Below are positions 7,816-15,445 of a stretch of DNA of 36,892 nt, one piece after another. How positions within the stretch are numbered: position 1 is the first letter of the stretch; every line of letters begins with the position of its first letter. This stretch comes from Clostridia bacterium (lineage in GTDB: Bacteria; Bacillota; Clostridia; Christensenellales; Aristaeellaceae): contig WQXF01000012.1 of NCBI GenBank assembly GCA_009784985.1, forward strand, positions 1 through 36,892, given 5' to 3'. Both the position numbers and the translations under genes were made by a program. A model generated the notes under the pieces. It was not told the DNA's origin, did not search any database, and saw only the letters and a program-made list of their open reading frames with translations.

Positions 7816-9018
7816 TTACATATCCGAAAAGAAGGGTTCGTCTGTTTCTGTATAACGCAACGTGCCAAAGGAATCAAAGGACAGGGCAATGGGCGTGGCG
7901 TCCACGTATTTTAGGATGTCGTCTAGCCGCACGCTGTCGGCAAAGGCGGCAAATGAAAAGCTGACGCCCGCTTTTTTGGCGCGGCCGGTGCGGCCTATCC
8001 GGTGCAGGTAATATTCCTTTTTATCGGGCAGGTCAAAGTTCATCACGGCCTCTACGTCGTCCACGTCGATGCCCCGGGCCGCAACGTCGGTGGCGATGAG
8101 TATCTCAAACCGGCCCTTGCGGAAGGCGGCCATCACCCGGTCCCGCTGAGATTGGCGGATGTCGCCGTGGAGGCAATCGGCGCTGTACCCGGCTTTTTGC
8201 AGGCGGGCGCACAGCCGTCCCGTCATATCCTTGGTATTACAAAACACCATCACACGCTTGTATTGGTCGCTATCCAGCAGGTAGAGCAGGTGGTCGTACT
8301 TCCTGGTGCGATCCGAATCGATCACGTACTGGGTGATGTCGGGTTTGGATTCCTCGGTGGCCGCGATCAGTATCTCCACGGGGTTCTGCTGATATTTCCA
8401 GGCGATGGTCATCACATCCGGATTGGTGGTGGCACTGAACATCACCAGCTGGCGGCCCGTGGGCGTGGATTCGATGATGCGGCATACATCCTTTACGAAG
8501 CCCATTTTCAGCATTTCGTCAGCCTCGTCCAGCACCATGGTGTGCACGGCAGCCAGCGACAGGTTGCCCCGCTGCATATGATCCAGCAACCGCCCCGGCG
8601 TGGCCACCAGGATTTGCGGCTTGCGCCTGAGCTGGGCGATTTGTTTGTTCATGTTTTGGCCGCCGTAAATCACCGCGATTTTGATCTCGGGGATAAATTT
8701 TGCCAGATGGGTGAGCTCGTCGGCAATCTGCTGGGCTAGCTCCCGGGTAGGGCAAAGCACCAGCTCTTGCACCCGGGGGTCGGAAAGGCTGATGTACTCC
8801 AGCATGGGTATGCCAAAGGCGCAGGTTTTGCCCGTGCCGGTGGGTGCGATGCCTATGATGTCCTCGCCCGCCATCATGCGTGGAATGCAGGCCTGCTGCA
8901 CCGGCGTAACGTTAGAAAATCCCATTTGCGCCACGGCGCGCAGCACGTCTTTGCTGATGTCCAGCTCGGCAAAGGCCTCGGGAATAGGTGCGGACTTGTG
9001 AATTGGTTTGGAGGGCAA
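7816..9018 (-). CDS. DEAD-box ATP-dependent RNA helicase
   Basis: A 400-residue RNA helicase with the full motif series. Present are a Q motif (VTPVQQACIP), motif I APTGTGKT, Ia PTRELAQQ, Ib TPGRLLD, II DEAD, III SAT, then in the second RecA domain ATDVAARGID and HRIGRTGRAKKAG. The C-terminal extension after motif VI is short (about 50 residues), unlike CsdA/DbpA types with an RNA-binding tail. Roles in ribosome assembly or mRNA unwinding in the cold are usual for the family. The start is TTG at 9018, with GGAG about nine bases upstream. The downstream PHP gene follows closely. Confidence 0.93.
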   Translation of the reverse strand: MPSKPIHKSAPIPEAFAELDISKDVLRAVAQMGFSNVTPVQQACIPRMMAGEDIIGIAPTGTGKTCAFGIPMLEYISLSDPRVQELVLCPTRELAQQIADELTHLAKFIPEIKIAVIYGGQNMNKQIAQLRRKPQILVATPGRLLDHMQRGNLSLAAVHTMVLDEADEMLKMGFVKDVCRIIESTPTGRQLVMFSATTNPDVMTIAWKYQQNPVEILIAATEESKPDITQYVIDSDRTRKYDHLLYLLDSDQYKRVMVFCNTKDMTGRLCARLQKAGYSADCLHGDIRQSQRDRVMAAFRKGRFEILIATDVAARGIDVDDVEAVMNFDLPDKKEYYLHRIGRTGRAKKAGVSFSFAAFADSVRLDDILKYVDATPIALSFDSFGTLRYTETDEPFFSDM

Positions 9019-9066
9019 GGGAAGTCTCCTTTATTGTGTTTCTATGTGTAGTATTTACTATGTTGC

Positions 9067-9096
9067 ATTGTATCACGCCGGGGCATAAAACAGCAA
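9067..9096 (-). promoter_or_regulatory. Probable SigA promoter of the DEAD-box helicase gene
   Basis: On the minus strand TTGCTG (9091-9096) and TACAAT (9067-9072) are separated by 18 bases. This gives a leader of roughly 40 bases before the TTG start at 9018. Confidence 0.55.
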
Positions 9097-9160
9097 GGGT
9101 TTGGGTGCGCAAAAAAGACACTCACGATGAGTGCTGGTTGGTTCACCCGACCAAGGGATT

Positions 9161-9249
9161 GTAGGGCGCGGCCACTGGATGCGCCGCCGTATTGCGTGAA
9201 AGCCGCGTTGTTTTGAGCGAATCACGGCGCGTCGGGTCCCGCGCCCTAC
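9161..9249. repeat. Palindromic intergenic repeat, family A, copy 1
   Basis: An 89-base element with perfect 10-base terminal inverted repeats (GTAGGGCGCG / CGCGCCCTAC). Its interior includes TTTTGAGCGAATCACGGCG. A second copy in opposite orientation lies at 14172-14262. It carries no coding capacity and resembles a MITE or REP-like element. The rest of 9019-9266 holds the helicase promoter and short weak hairpins (near 9120-9155), with no gene. Confidence 0.8.
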
Positions 9250-9266
9250 AATTGATTCGCATCGCA

Positions 9267-9458
9267 TTATTCTTTTTTGCCCCAGCCGCACAACAATCCG
9301 CCAACTACCATTTCGGTTGAATCGTTTTTTGTAATTACCACCGGCTTCCATTGCCTGCAACCTTCGCAAAATACCGGCCCGGTGGACATTTCCAGCGCCT
9401 CCATGATTCCCTTATATTCCCATATTGCCTTGTAGCACTTGTAGCAAAGTGCAATCAT
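9267..9458 (-). CDS. Small zinc-ribbon-like protein of unknown function
   Basis: A 63-residue protein with two cysteine pairs, C-Y-K-C near the N-terminus and C-E-G-C around residue 31, the arrangement of a zinc ribbon. A hydrophobic, glycine-rich stretch and a lone cysteine follow (VVGGLLCGWGKKE). The ATG at 9458 has a strong GGAGGGGG site ten bases upstream and a good promoter, which supports a real gene despite its size. It is divergent from the XRE regulator, so the two may form a regulatory unit. I do not recognise the family. Confidence 0.68.
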   Translation of the reverse strand: MIALCYKCYKAIWEYKGIMEALEMSTGPVFCEGCRQWKPVVITKNDSTEMVVGGLLCGWGKKE

Positions 9459-9477
9459 GATAAAAAGCCCCCTCCAA

Positions 9478-9548
9478 ATTATTCTTTAAGAGTATGATAC
9501 CTCTTTGGATCGGTTATGTAAACCTCTAAGGCGTAATATTATTCTTTA
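9478..9548 (+). promoter_or_regulatory. Paired direct repeats in the divergent zinc-ribbon/XRE promoter region
   Basis: The 11-base sequence ATTATTCTTTA occurs exactly at 9478-9488 and 9538-9548. One copy flanks the zinc-ribbon gene's Shine-Dalgarno side and the other the XRE gene's. They could be binding sites for the XRE protein; this is inference from position and repetition only. Confidence 0.4.
9494..9522 (-). promoter_or_regulatory. SigA-type promoter of the zinc-ribbon gene
   Basis: Minus-strand TTTACA (9517-9522) and TATCAT (9494-9499) are separated by exactly 17 bases, upstream of the GGAGGGGG ribosome-binding site of the gene starting at 9458. Confidence 0.65.
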
Positions 9549-9560
9549 GGGGTGGGTTTA

Positions 9561-9890
9561 GTGTATGATATCATGCTCATAAAAAATGAAATTGGTGGAC
9601 GGCTCAGAACTTGTCGCCTGGCGAAGGGTATGACGCAAGAGCGGTTGTCCGAAAAAGTTGGAATTGAAACGCAAAGCCTTTCTAATATCGAATGCGGCAC
9701 GCGTTTTTTCAGCATTGATGTACTCTTAAAGATTATGGACGTGCTGGACGTAAGCGCTGACTATATACTTGCAGGTAAACATAATGTAAAAAACCCAATT
9801 ACTAAAGCGCTAGAAAAAATGACTCCGAAGAATGCCGCTAGAATGGAGCAAATCATCCTGCTGTTTCAGGAGGCAATAAACGAAAAATAA
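9561..9890 (+). CDS. XRE-family helix-turn-helix transcriptional regulator
   Basis: About 109 residues. A Cro/CI-type HTH covers the first ~65 residues: IGGRLRTCRLAKGMTQERLSEKVG, then the recognition helix IETQSLSNIECGTR and the closing helices FFSIDVLLKIMDVLDVSAD. A short helical tail (about 40 residues) may serve dimerisation. The GTG at 9561 has GGGGTGGG at the right distance; the GTG at 9552 lies within that site, and the ATG at 9573 is too far from it. It is likely autoregulatory and may control the divergent zinc-ribbon gene. Base use is more AT-rich than in most of the window. Confidence 0.85.
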   Translation: MYDIMLIKNEIGGRLRTCRLAKGMTQERLSEKVGIETQSLSNIECGTRFFSIDVLLKIMDVLDVSADYILAGKHNVKNPITKALEKMTPKNAARMEQIILLFQEAINEK

Positions 9891-10021
9891 CCCTTGTGGC
9901 CTCGTATCACCCAAAAAGAGTTTTTGATGAAATCTCTACCAGATATAGCGTTGCGCTCCTTTTTGTGGTACAATCAGGAGGGGATAACCCGGATTATCCA
10001 AACAAAGGGAGTGCAGCGCGT

Positions 10022-11626
10022 ATGGTGCACAGAAAACGGGAAGCGGATCGCCGGTGCGCGATCCATGGAATTCGGCGGGCGCTGGTTGCAATTTTTGTTT
10101 TGCTGCTTGTGGCGTACCTTGTGCCTGCCCTTGCCGCCGAAGGCGACGCGGTGTTCCTGTTTCCCTTTGAGGGATTCCGTTTTGAAGCCCCCCAAGGCGC
10201 GCGGGTGCTTACCCAGCATAATTTAGGCGAGCATGCAAGTTTCCTGGCCGGTTTTGGTACGGATGAAGCGGCGGTGCTGGCTGCTATGCAAAGCAATAAT
10301 GTGATCATGGAAGTATTCCCTGCCGAGGGCGGCCAGATTGAGCTAACCATGGCCGGGGCGGAAGGTATTACCGACAAGTCCTCGCCGCGGATAGATGATC
10401 AGGTGCGCAATGCGCTGCTGGTGGCTTATGTCAACATGCCGCGCTACCGGGAGGTGGCTTTCTCCGAGGAGCAGCCCAACTGGTTGCGCATGGTGTTCTC
10501 CACGCAGCAGGGCGGCCTGCCGGTGTTTACATTAAGATATATCACCGTGGCCCATGGGCAGCAATACTTGTTTTCCAGCGTGCTGATCGGGCGTGAGCCC
10601 CAGGAGGCCGACGACGCGTTGGTGCTGGATGTGATCCGGCGGATCTCATTCCTTGTGGCCCCGGCTACGCCCATGCCTACACCCACGACCGAGCCCACAG
10701 CGGTGCCCACCTTTACGCCCAGGCCCACCCCCGGCACCGCTCAGCAGCCCCGGCAGGTATCAGACGGGGAACTGCTCTTGTCCGTAGATGCGCCCCCGGC
10801 ATGGACCGACCGCGCTGCGCTCACCATCACCGGCATGGTGGATCCCAAGGCCAGGGTGTATATGCTGCTGAACGGGCAGCAGCTAAGCGAGGCCAAGGTG
10901 CGCGCCAACGGCGCATTTACCGTTACCGGCACGCTGCCTCAAAACGGCGATTATGAGGTAACGATTGAGGCCAGAATGCGGGGTGGCGCAACCGCTTCGC
11001 AAACCTATGCGGTGCGCATGGAAGCCCCCAAGCTATGGCTCCACATTACCGAACCCACCGACATTGTGACCCGCGGGGATGGCATGGTAAGGGGCAAAAC
11101 CGAACCGGGCGCCCGCATCGACATCCGGGGGGCCATGTCGGGCAATGTACGCGCTAATACCAGGGGCGATTTCAGCTTCCGCATCAAACTGCCCAGGGAA
11201 GGGATATACACCTACGAGCTCACCGTATCCCTTAGGGGATATGATCCTTACAAAACTACTTTTGCCGTGGTGCGGGAGTTTACCAGAAAGGAAGCCTTGG
11301 ATGCTTTCCGCAAGGCGCTGGTGCCCGTGGATTACACAAGGTTGCTAAGGGATCCTGAGGCGTTTGAAGGCAAGCGCGCCAGCTATCGCGTGCGGGTGGC
11401 CGCCATCGGCGATATGGACGGGAGGCCCTGCTTGCTGCTGCAAGTACGGCAAAAGTCCGGTTGGGGCCAACCCATGTGGGCATTGTGCGAGGGCGCGCCT
11501 CCTTACGGCGTGGGCGACGCATTCCTGGCCTATGTGCAATTTAATGGCCAGATGGCGCCTTATACCGATCCCGAAGGCGCCACAACGATGGTGCCGGTGG
11601 CGGACTTGCGGTTCTACTCCGATTAG
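10022..11626 (+). CDS. Exported protein with Ig-like domains, paralogue 1
   Basis: A 534-residue protein with a basic N-terminus, a hydrophobic export segment (ALVAIFVLLLVAYLVPALAA) and a mature part that starts near AEGDAV. In order there are an N-terminal alpha/beta domain of about 190 residues, a Pro/Thr linker (TPMPTPTTEPTAVPTFTPRP), two Ig-like beta domains of about 85 residues each, and a C-terminal ~110-residue domain beginning with RDPEAFEGK. The next gene encodes a protein with the same layout and a related C-terminal domain (RNPEAFVGE). The ATG at 10022 is preferred because the segment before it does not look like a signal. Likely a cell-surface or envelope protein; function unknown. 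The 131 bases before it hold a TACAAT box but no convincing -35. Confidence 0.8.
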   Translation: MVHRKREADRRCAIHGIRRALVAIFVLLLVAYLVPALAAEGDAVFLFPFEGFRFEAPQGARVLTQHNLGEHASFLAGFGTDEAAVLAAMQSNNVIMEVFPAEGGQIELTMAGAEGITDKSSPRIDDQVRNALLVAYVNMPRYREVAFSEEQPNWLRMVFSTQQGGLPVFTLRYITVAHGQQYLFSSVLIGREPQEADDALVLDVIRRISFLVAPATPMPTPTTEPTAVPTFTPRPTPGTAQQPRQVSDGELLLSVDAPPAWTDRAALTITGMVDPKARVYMLLNGQQLSEAKVRANGAFTVTGTLPQNGDYEVTIEARMRGGATASQTYAVRMEAPKLWLHITEPTDIVTRGDGMVRGKTEPGARIDIRGAMSGNVRANTRGDFSFRIKLPREGIYTYELTVSLRGYDPYKTTFAVVREFTRKEALDAFRKALVPVDYTRLLRDPEAFEGKRASYRVRVAAIGDMDGRPCLLLQVRQKSGWGQPMWALCEGAPPYGVGDAFLAYVQFNGQMAPYTDPEGATTMVPVADLRFYSD

Positions 11627-11646
11627 CGCAAAGGGGGCAATAGCGC

Positions 11647-13155
11647 ATGAGAAAAGTGTTTATCAGCGCACTTGTTCTTTTGACGGCGCTGGGGTGTTTC
11701 GTGATGTTTCCCGCAGCCGCTCAGGTGATCGAGTTGGATTCGGTGCATGCGCGGCTCAGTTTTCCCGACCCCTGGCTGGTGGTGACGCCAGCCTCCCTGC
11801 CGGTGTATGCGGGTTTGCTCCGGGAGGCCGGTTTGGATCCGGAGGCCATGGAGGCCCGGTTTATCCAAGATGGGGTGGTGGCCGAGGGCTGGGCCGAAAC
11901 CTTTGACGACAGCTATCGCCTGATGGTGCGGGAGGATGAGCGGAGCGCGGCGATATTTGACATCGGCCGTGCCACCGCCGGGGATCGCAGAGCCATCGCC
12001 AATGCCTTTACCTCCGCCAGGGACAATAACTTACGATACCAAGTAGCGGAATGGAACAGGGCGGGCGACCTTGGCTGGGCGCTCTTTTTGCGCTATAATG
12101 TGATGGAGGGCGGAGAAATCATTGGGCGCGGCGTGCAGTATTTTACCATCCGCAACGGGAAAAACTACATCTTGGATTGGCAGTTGGGTGCCCGGCGGGT
12201 TACCAATAGGGACATCGCCCGTTTAAAAGAGAAACTCGACGGGTTGTCCTTTACCGAAGGGCTGGACATTCCAACTCCCATGGCGCGCCTGGAGGTGACC
12301 GGCGGCATGCCCACTGAAACCGGCGTGGGTGAGGTGCGTTTGCAGGGTTTCACCGAACCGGAGGCTGGCCTGCTGCTCACCCGCAGCGTGGGGCAGGAGC
12401 AAGTTACCGTAACTGTGGGCGCGGCCAACCGCAGGGGCGATTTTATCCTGGATTTTGCCCTGGCCGCCCAGGGCGAATACGATCTGACGTTAACCGCCAG
12501 CAAGGACGGTTACGTGGAAACATCGGTGAGCGGCAAGCTCTTGTATCAGTCCGGCTGGCTGGCGGTAACCATCGATCATGTGCCGGGCGCGGTGCACGAG
12601 CAGGCGTTTTACAGGCTGTCCGGCACCGCGCCTACAGGTACCGAATTGCAGATACTCATCGGCAACCGCCCCGCCGTCCATCGCAAGACGGGCAACGACG
12701 GGCGCTTTAGTTTGGAGATCGATACCAGCCTGCCGGGCGAGTACAGCGTCCTGCTCATCGCCACCCTGCGGGGTTTTAACGAGCGGCGCATCTCCATCGA
12801 ATTCACCCGCGTGGCCTCCGCCCAGGAAGAGCGGGACGCCCTGAAGGCCATGGCAACCAGGGCCACATATGCCCAAGTGCTGCGCAATCCCGAAGCCTTT
12901 GTGGGTGAGGTGATGACCTTTACCGGGGATGTGGTGGAGGTTAGCCCCGGCGTGGGGGTATGGTTTATCCGCCTGGATGTGTCCCGCACCCGGAACGATG
13001 TATGGCCCATGGTGCTGGTATGCGATGAGGACCCCGAGCTTTTTGTGGGCGCGCGGATCACCTTCTATGCCCGCGCCAACTCGCCCTTTGTGGAGCAAGA
13101 CACCAACGGGAACGAGATCACGGTACCGGCGCTGTCATTGCTATGGATTGAATGA
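11647..13155 (+). CDS. Exported protein with Ig-like domains, paralogue 2
   Basis: A 502-residue protein with a standard signal peptide (MRKVFISALVLLTALGCFVM, cleavage likely after AAAQ). An N-terminal ~190-residue domain (FPDPWLVVTPASLPVY) is followed, without the long Pro/Thr linker of its neighbour, by two Ig-like domains. A C-terminal domain starts at RNPEAFVGEVMTF, resembling an OB or beta-barrel fold. It matches the upstream gene domain for domain and lies 20 bases after it with GGGGGC before the ATG, so the pair looks like an old tandem duplication in one operon. The role is unknown; adhesion or envelope-stress functions would fit. Confidence 0.82.
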   Translation: MRKVFISALVLLTALGCFVMFPAAAQVIELDSVHARLSFPDPWLVVTPASLPVYAGLLREAGLDPEAMEARFIQDGVVAEGWAETFDDSYRLMVREDERSAAIFDIGRATAGDRRAIANAFTSARDNNLRYQVAEWNRAGDLGWALFLRYNVMEGGEIIGRGVQYFTIRNGKNYILDWQLGARRVTNRDIARLKEKLDGLSFTEGLDIPTPMARLEVTGGMPTETGVGEVRLQGFTEPEAGLLLTRSVGQEQVTVTVGAANRRGDFILDFALAAQGEYDLTLTASKDGYVETSVSGKLLYQSGWLAVTIDHVPGAVHEQAFYRLSGTAPTGTELQILIGNRPAVHRKTGNDGRFSLEIDTSLPGEYSVLLIATLRGFNERRISIEFTRVASAQEERDALKAMATRATYAQVLRNPEAFVGEVMTFTGDVVEVSPGVGVWFIRLDVSRTRNDVWPMVLVCDEDPELFVGARITFYARANSPFVEQDTNGNEITVPALSLLWIE

Positions 13156-13186
13156 TATCGAATGATATTTAATTGGAGGAACTCGA

Positions 13187-14170
13187 ATGAGCGCGGCCCA
13201 TTACGCCATCTTTGTGGATTTGGAAAACTGCGGGGCCAAGGTGGCCACACTGAATACCATCATCGAAAAGGTAAAGATCCGCGGCGACATACTGCTGGGT
13301 AAGGTGTACGGTTACACCGATCAGTATGCTGACCTAAAAGAGGTGCTGCTGAGCAACACCTTTAACGTAGTTCCTTCGTTGCGTTTTGGTCGCAACCAAA
13401 AGAACAACCTGGACATCCAGCTGGTGATCGACGCCCTGGACGTGGCTTACAAAAACGAATTGATCGACAGCTTTTGCATTGTGTCCGGCGACAGCGACTA
13501 TACGCCCCTGGTGGGCAAGCTGAAGTCCATGGGCAAGTTTGTGCTGGGCATCTCCCGATCCGAGGCGGCCAGCGGCATTTTTATCAACGCGTGCAACGAG
13601 TTTCAATTCTTGGAGTCGGTGACCCATACCAAAGCGCCCTCCCCTAAAAAGAGCGGCATGGACGACTCCCTTACCGACACCGAGGTCAACAAGCTAATCC
13701 AAACCATTTTGGAAGAGCGGGTGGACGACGGGGAGATACTGGCCTCAGAGCTCAAAAACGTGCTGCTGCGCCTGCGCCCCGAGTTTAACGAAAAGGCGCT
13801 GGGGTATTCCAGCTTCAGCAAGATGCTGGCCGGGCTGGAACAACGGTTTGCTACTTTTTCTGTTACCAGCGACAGCTACAATGTGATCATCCGCCTGTTA
13901 CATGAAGACAGCGCCGCCCGCCACATCACAAAGGACAATTATGTAGAGGCCTTCTCCGCCCAGCTCAACGCCTATAAAGAGAGCGGGTTCGACCGCGTGA
14001 ATCCCTCCCTCTTGAAGGCTGCCATTCAAAACCAATACCCCAACTACACCGAACGTGTCGTGGGCTTTAAGCGTTTTTCTGACCTGCTGCGCAGTTTGGA
14101 GAAGGCGGGTTTGCTGGAGATTGAAATGGATGAGCAGAGGAGTATGTTGATAAAAATAATGGAAAATTGA
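13187..14170 (+). CDS. NYN-domain (LabA/PIN-like) putative RNase with two OST-HTH/LOTUS domains
   Basis: A 327-residue cytoplasmic protein. Residues 1-145 form a NYN domain with acidic residues expected for metal-dependent RNA cleavage: Asp11 in FVDLEN, Asp76 in NNLDIQLVIDAL, and Asp102/Asp104 in VSGDSDYTPL. Residues ~160-235 form one OST-HTH/LOTUS domain (ILASELKNVLLRLRPEF, YSSFSKMLAGLE). Residues ~245-327 form a second (FDRVNPSLLKAAIQNQYPNY, GFKRFSDLLRSLEKAGL). LOTUS domains bind RNA, including G-rich or quadruplex RNA, in the cases studied. The ATG follows a clear GGAGGA site, 31 bases after the secreted-protein gene, so it may be cotranscribed with that pair. Confidence 0.88.
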   Translation: MSAAHYAIFVDLENCGAKVATLNTIIEKVKIRGDILLGKVYGYTDQYADLKEVLLSNTFNVVPSLRFGRNQKNNLDIQLVIDALDVAYKNELIDSFCIVSGDSDYTPLVGKLKSMGKFVLGISRSEAASGIFINACNEFQFLESVTHTKAPSPKKSGMDDSLTDTEVNKLIQTILEERVDDGEILASELKNVLLRLRPEFNEKALGYSSFSKMLAGLEQRFATFSVTSDSYNVIIRLLHEDSAARHITKDNYVEAFSAQLNAYKESGFDRVNPSLLKAAIQNQYPNYTERVVGFKRFSDLLRSLEKAGLLEIEMDEQRSMLIKIMEN

Positions 14171-14171
14171 A

Positions 14172-14262
14172 GTAGGGCGCGACGCCCTCGGCGCGCCGTG
14201 ATTCGCTCAAAAAAACGCATCATTGACGCAATACAACGGCGCGTCGGGTCGCCGCGCCCTAC
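14172..14262. repeat. Palindromic intergenic repeat, family A, copy 2 (inverted)
   Basis: A 91-base element with the same 10-base terminal inverted repeats as 9161-9249. Its reverse complement aligns along most of copy 1, including the block TTTTGAGCGAATCACGGCG. It begins two bases after the stop of the NYN gene. The gap 14171-14485 (315 bases) holds only this element, the family B element and a terminator. Confidence 0.8.
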
Positions 14263-14284
14263 AACCGGCAAACCCATCGTTCCT

Positions 14285-14368
14285 GTAGGGGCGGATTCCA
14301 TATCCGCCCGAAGCATGGTGTTCAGCGCGGATGCATTCGGGGCGGGCGAAAATGGATTTCGCCCCTAC
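14285..14368. repeat. Palindromic intergenic repeat, family B
   Basis: An 84-base element bounded by inverted repeats GTAGGGGCG...CGCCCCTAC. The pairing extends imperfectly to about 26 bases on each side (GGATTCCATATCCGCCC against GGGCGAAAATGGATTTC). It differs in sequence from family A but shares the GTAGGG end. Confidence 0.75.
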
Positions 14369-14409
14369 ATGGCTTCCTGCCTTGATCACTTCAACCCTTG
14401 ATTCGCCTT

Positions 14410-14475
14410 GGAAAGTTGAAAATAAAAAACGGCCGGGCAATAGCGCCCTGCCGTTTCTTTATTTTCGACTTTCCA
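14410..14475. terminator. Bidirectional intrinsic terminator between the NYN and anti-sigma genes
   Basis: A hairpin with the arms AAACGGCCGGGC and GCCCTGCCGTTT (14427-14456, one mismatch) is flanked by A-rich and T-rich runs. The inverted symmetry continues outward (GGAAAGTTGAAAATAAA against TTTATTTTCGACTTTCC). The minus strand has a six-T run right after the stem, so it suits the ECF/anti-sigma operon best, but it can act in both directions. Confidence 0.85.
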
Positions 14476-14485
14476 CTTTCCATTT

Positions 14486-15445
14486 TCAATTGATCGCAGC
14501 CTGAAAGGCCGTAATAAACTCCGGGCAACTCCAAGAGCCGCAGGCCGAGAATGTGTTTTGCGATACCAGCAACTGCAACACCAGCCCGCTGTTTAGCTCA
14601 ATATTGAGCGCCTCTTTGGAGCGGGTGACATCGTTGCCCTTAAACACCGCGTTGTCCAGCAGCGTGTTGATCAGTGCGTTGGCGGTTGCGGAGTCGGTGA
14701 TCTTGCCCACGCCGGAAAGGTCAAGGGATTTTACCTTGCCTCGTACGTCCAGAACACTTTCTAAAGAGCCGCCACTGGGGCCGTATCCGCTGTAGGTGAA
14801 GCGTTGGAACAGGCGCATGTTGCCGCCTACTTCGGCAGCCACAGCCGTTTTGGGGGAGAGGCCGGACACCGCGTATACCGTGGCGCCGTCATCGGCGGCG
14901 TTGGAGATCAGGCCAAACCAGGCGCTGGAATCGGCCTGGGAGGGATCGCTCACATGGGACACGCTGCCCAGGGCATTGCCCAAAGCGCTACTGCCAAGAG
15001 AGCCCGGCTGGCTCAGCATGCGGTACGCGCCTCCGTCGAAGCCTATCAGCGAGAAGTTGCCCGCATCCCCGGTAAACAGCGAACGGAAGGTGGACGCACT
15101 GCCGCTGCCGATGGTTAGGCTGCCGCCGGGTACGTCGGCCAGCAGGATGGGTGCATCGGTGGGAAAATGATTCTCTAAAAGGTTCTCTAAAGAATCTTCA
15201 TTTTCGCCCGCCGCATGGATTTCGATGGGCACGGTGCCCGGATCCGAAGGCGCGGATACCAATGCGGCTACGCCTATTACCAAGGCCACTGCCCCCGCGC
15301 AGGCCACAGCGGCGAATCGCGGCCACATCTGCGGCAAAGCAGGCCGTCGCGCGTCAAGAATTCGGGCGCGTAGCTCAGCGCCGACCCGCAGCCCATCAAG
15401 CATCTCGGGCGCGACTACCGGCAGATCGGTTATTTTCCTTTTCAT
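14486..15445 (-). CDS. Putative membrane anti-sigma factor partner of the ECF sigma gene
   Basis: A 319-residue protein. A short cytoplasmic N-terminus (about 43 residues) is followed by one transmembrane helix (FAAVACAGAVALVIGVAALV) and a ~255-residue outer domain rich in Gly and Ser. The N-terminus lacks the zinc-binding HxxxCxxC motif of ZAS anti-sigmas. The outer domain ends with two cysteines, Cys302 and Cys307 (ACGSWSCPEF), which could pair. The start overlaps the sigma gene stop by four bases (ATGA), the usual layout of a sigma/anti-sigma pair, and this context is the main reason for the call. A strong terminator follows. Confidence 0.68.
   Translation of the reverse strand: MKRKITDLPVVAPEMLDGLRVGAELRARILDARRPALPQMWPRFAAVACAGAVALVIGVAALVSAPSDPGTVPIEIHAAGENEDSLENLLENHFPTDAPILLADVPGGSLTIGSGSASTFRSLFTGDAGNFSLIGFDGGAYRMLSQPGSLGSSALGNALGSVSHVSDPSQADSSAWFGLISNAADDGATVYAVSGLSPKTAVAAEVGGNMRLFQRFTYSGYGPSGGSLESVLDVRGKVKSLDLSGVGKITDSATANALINTLLDNAVFKGNDVTRSKEALNIELNSGLVLQLLVSQNTFSACGSWSCPEFITAFQAAIN

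Noticed and set aside
9267-9890. Zinc-ribbon/XRE pair as a toxin-antitoxin module
   Set aside because: The genes are divergent and do not overlap, and the small protein has no toxin motif.
9896-10021. Extended N-terminus of the first exported protein
   Set aside because: The added 42 residues are polar, precede the signal segment and do not start with a good ribosome site.
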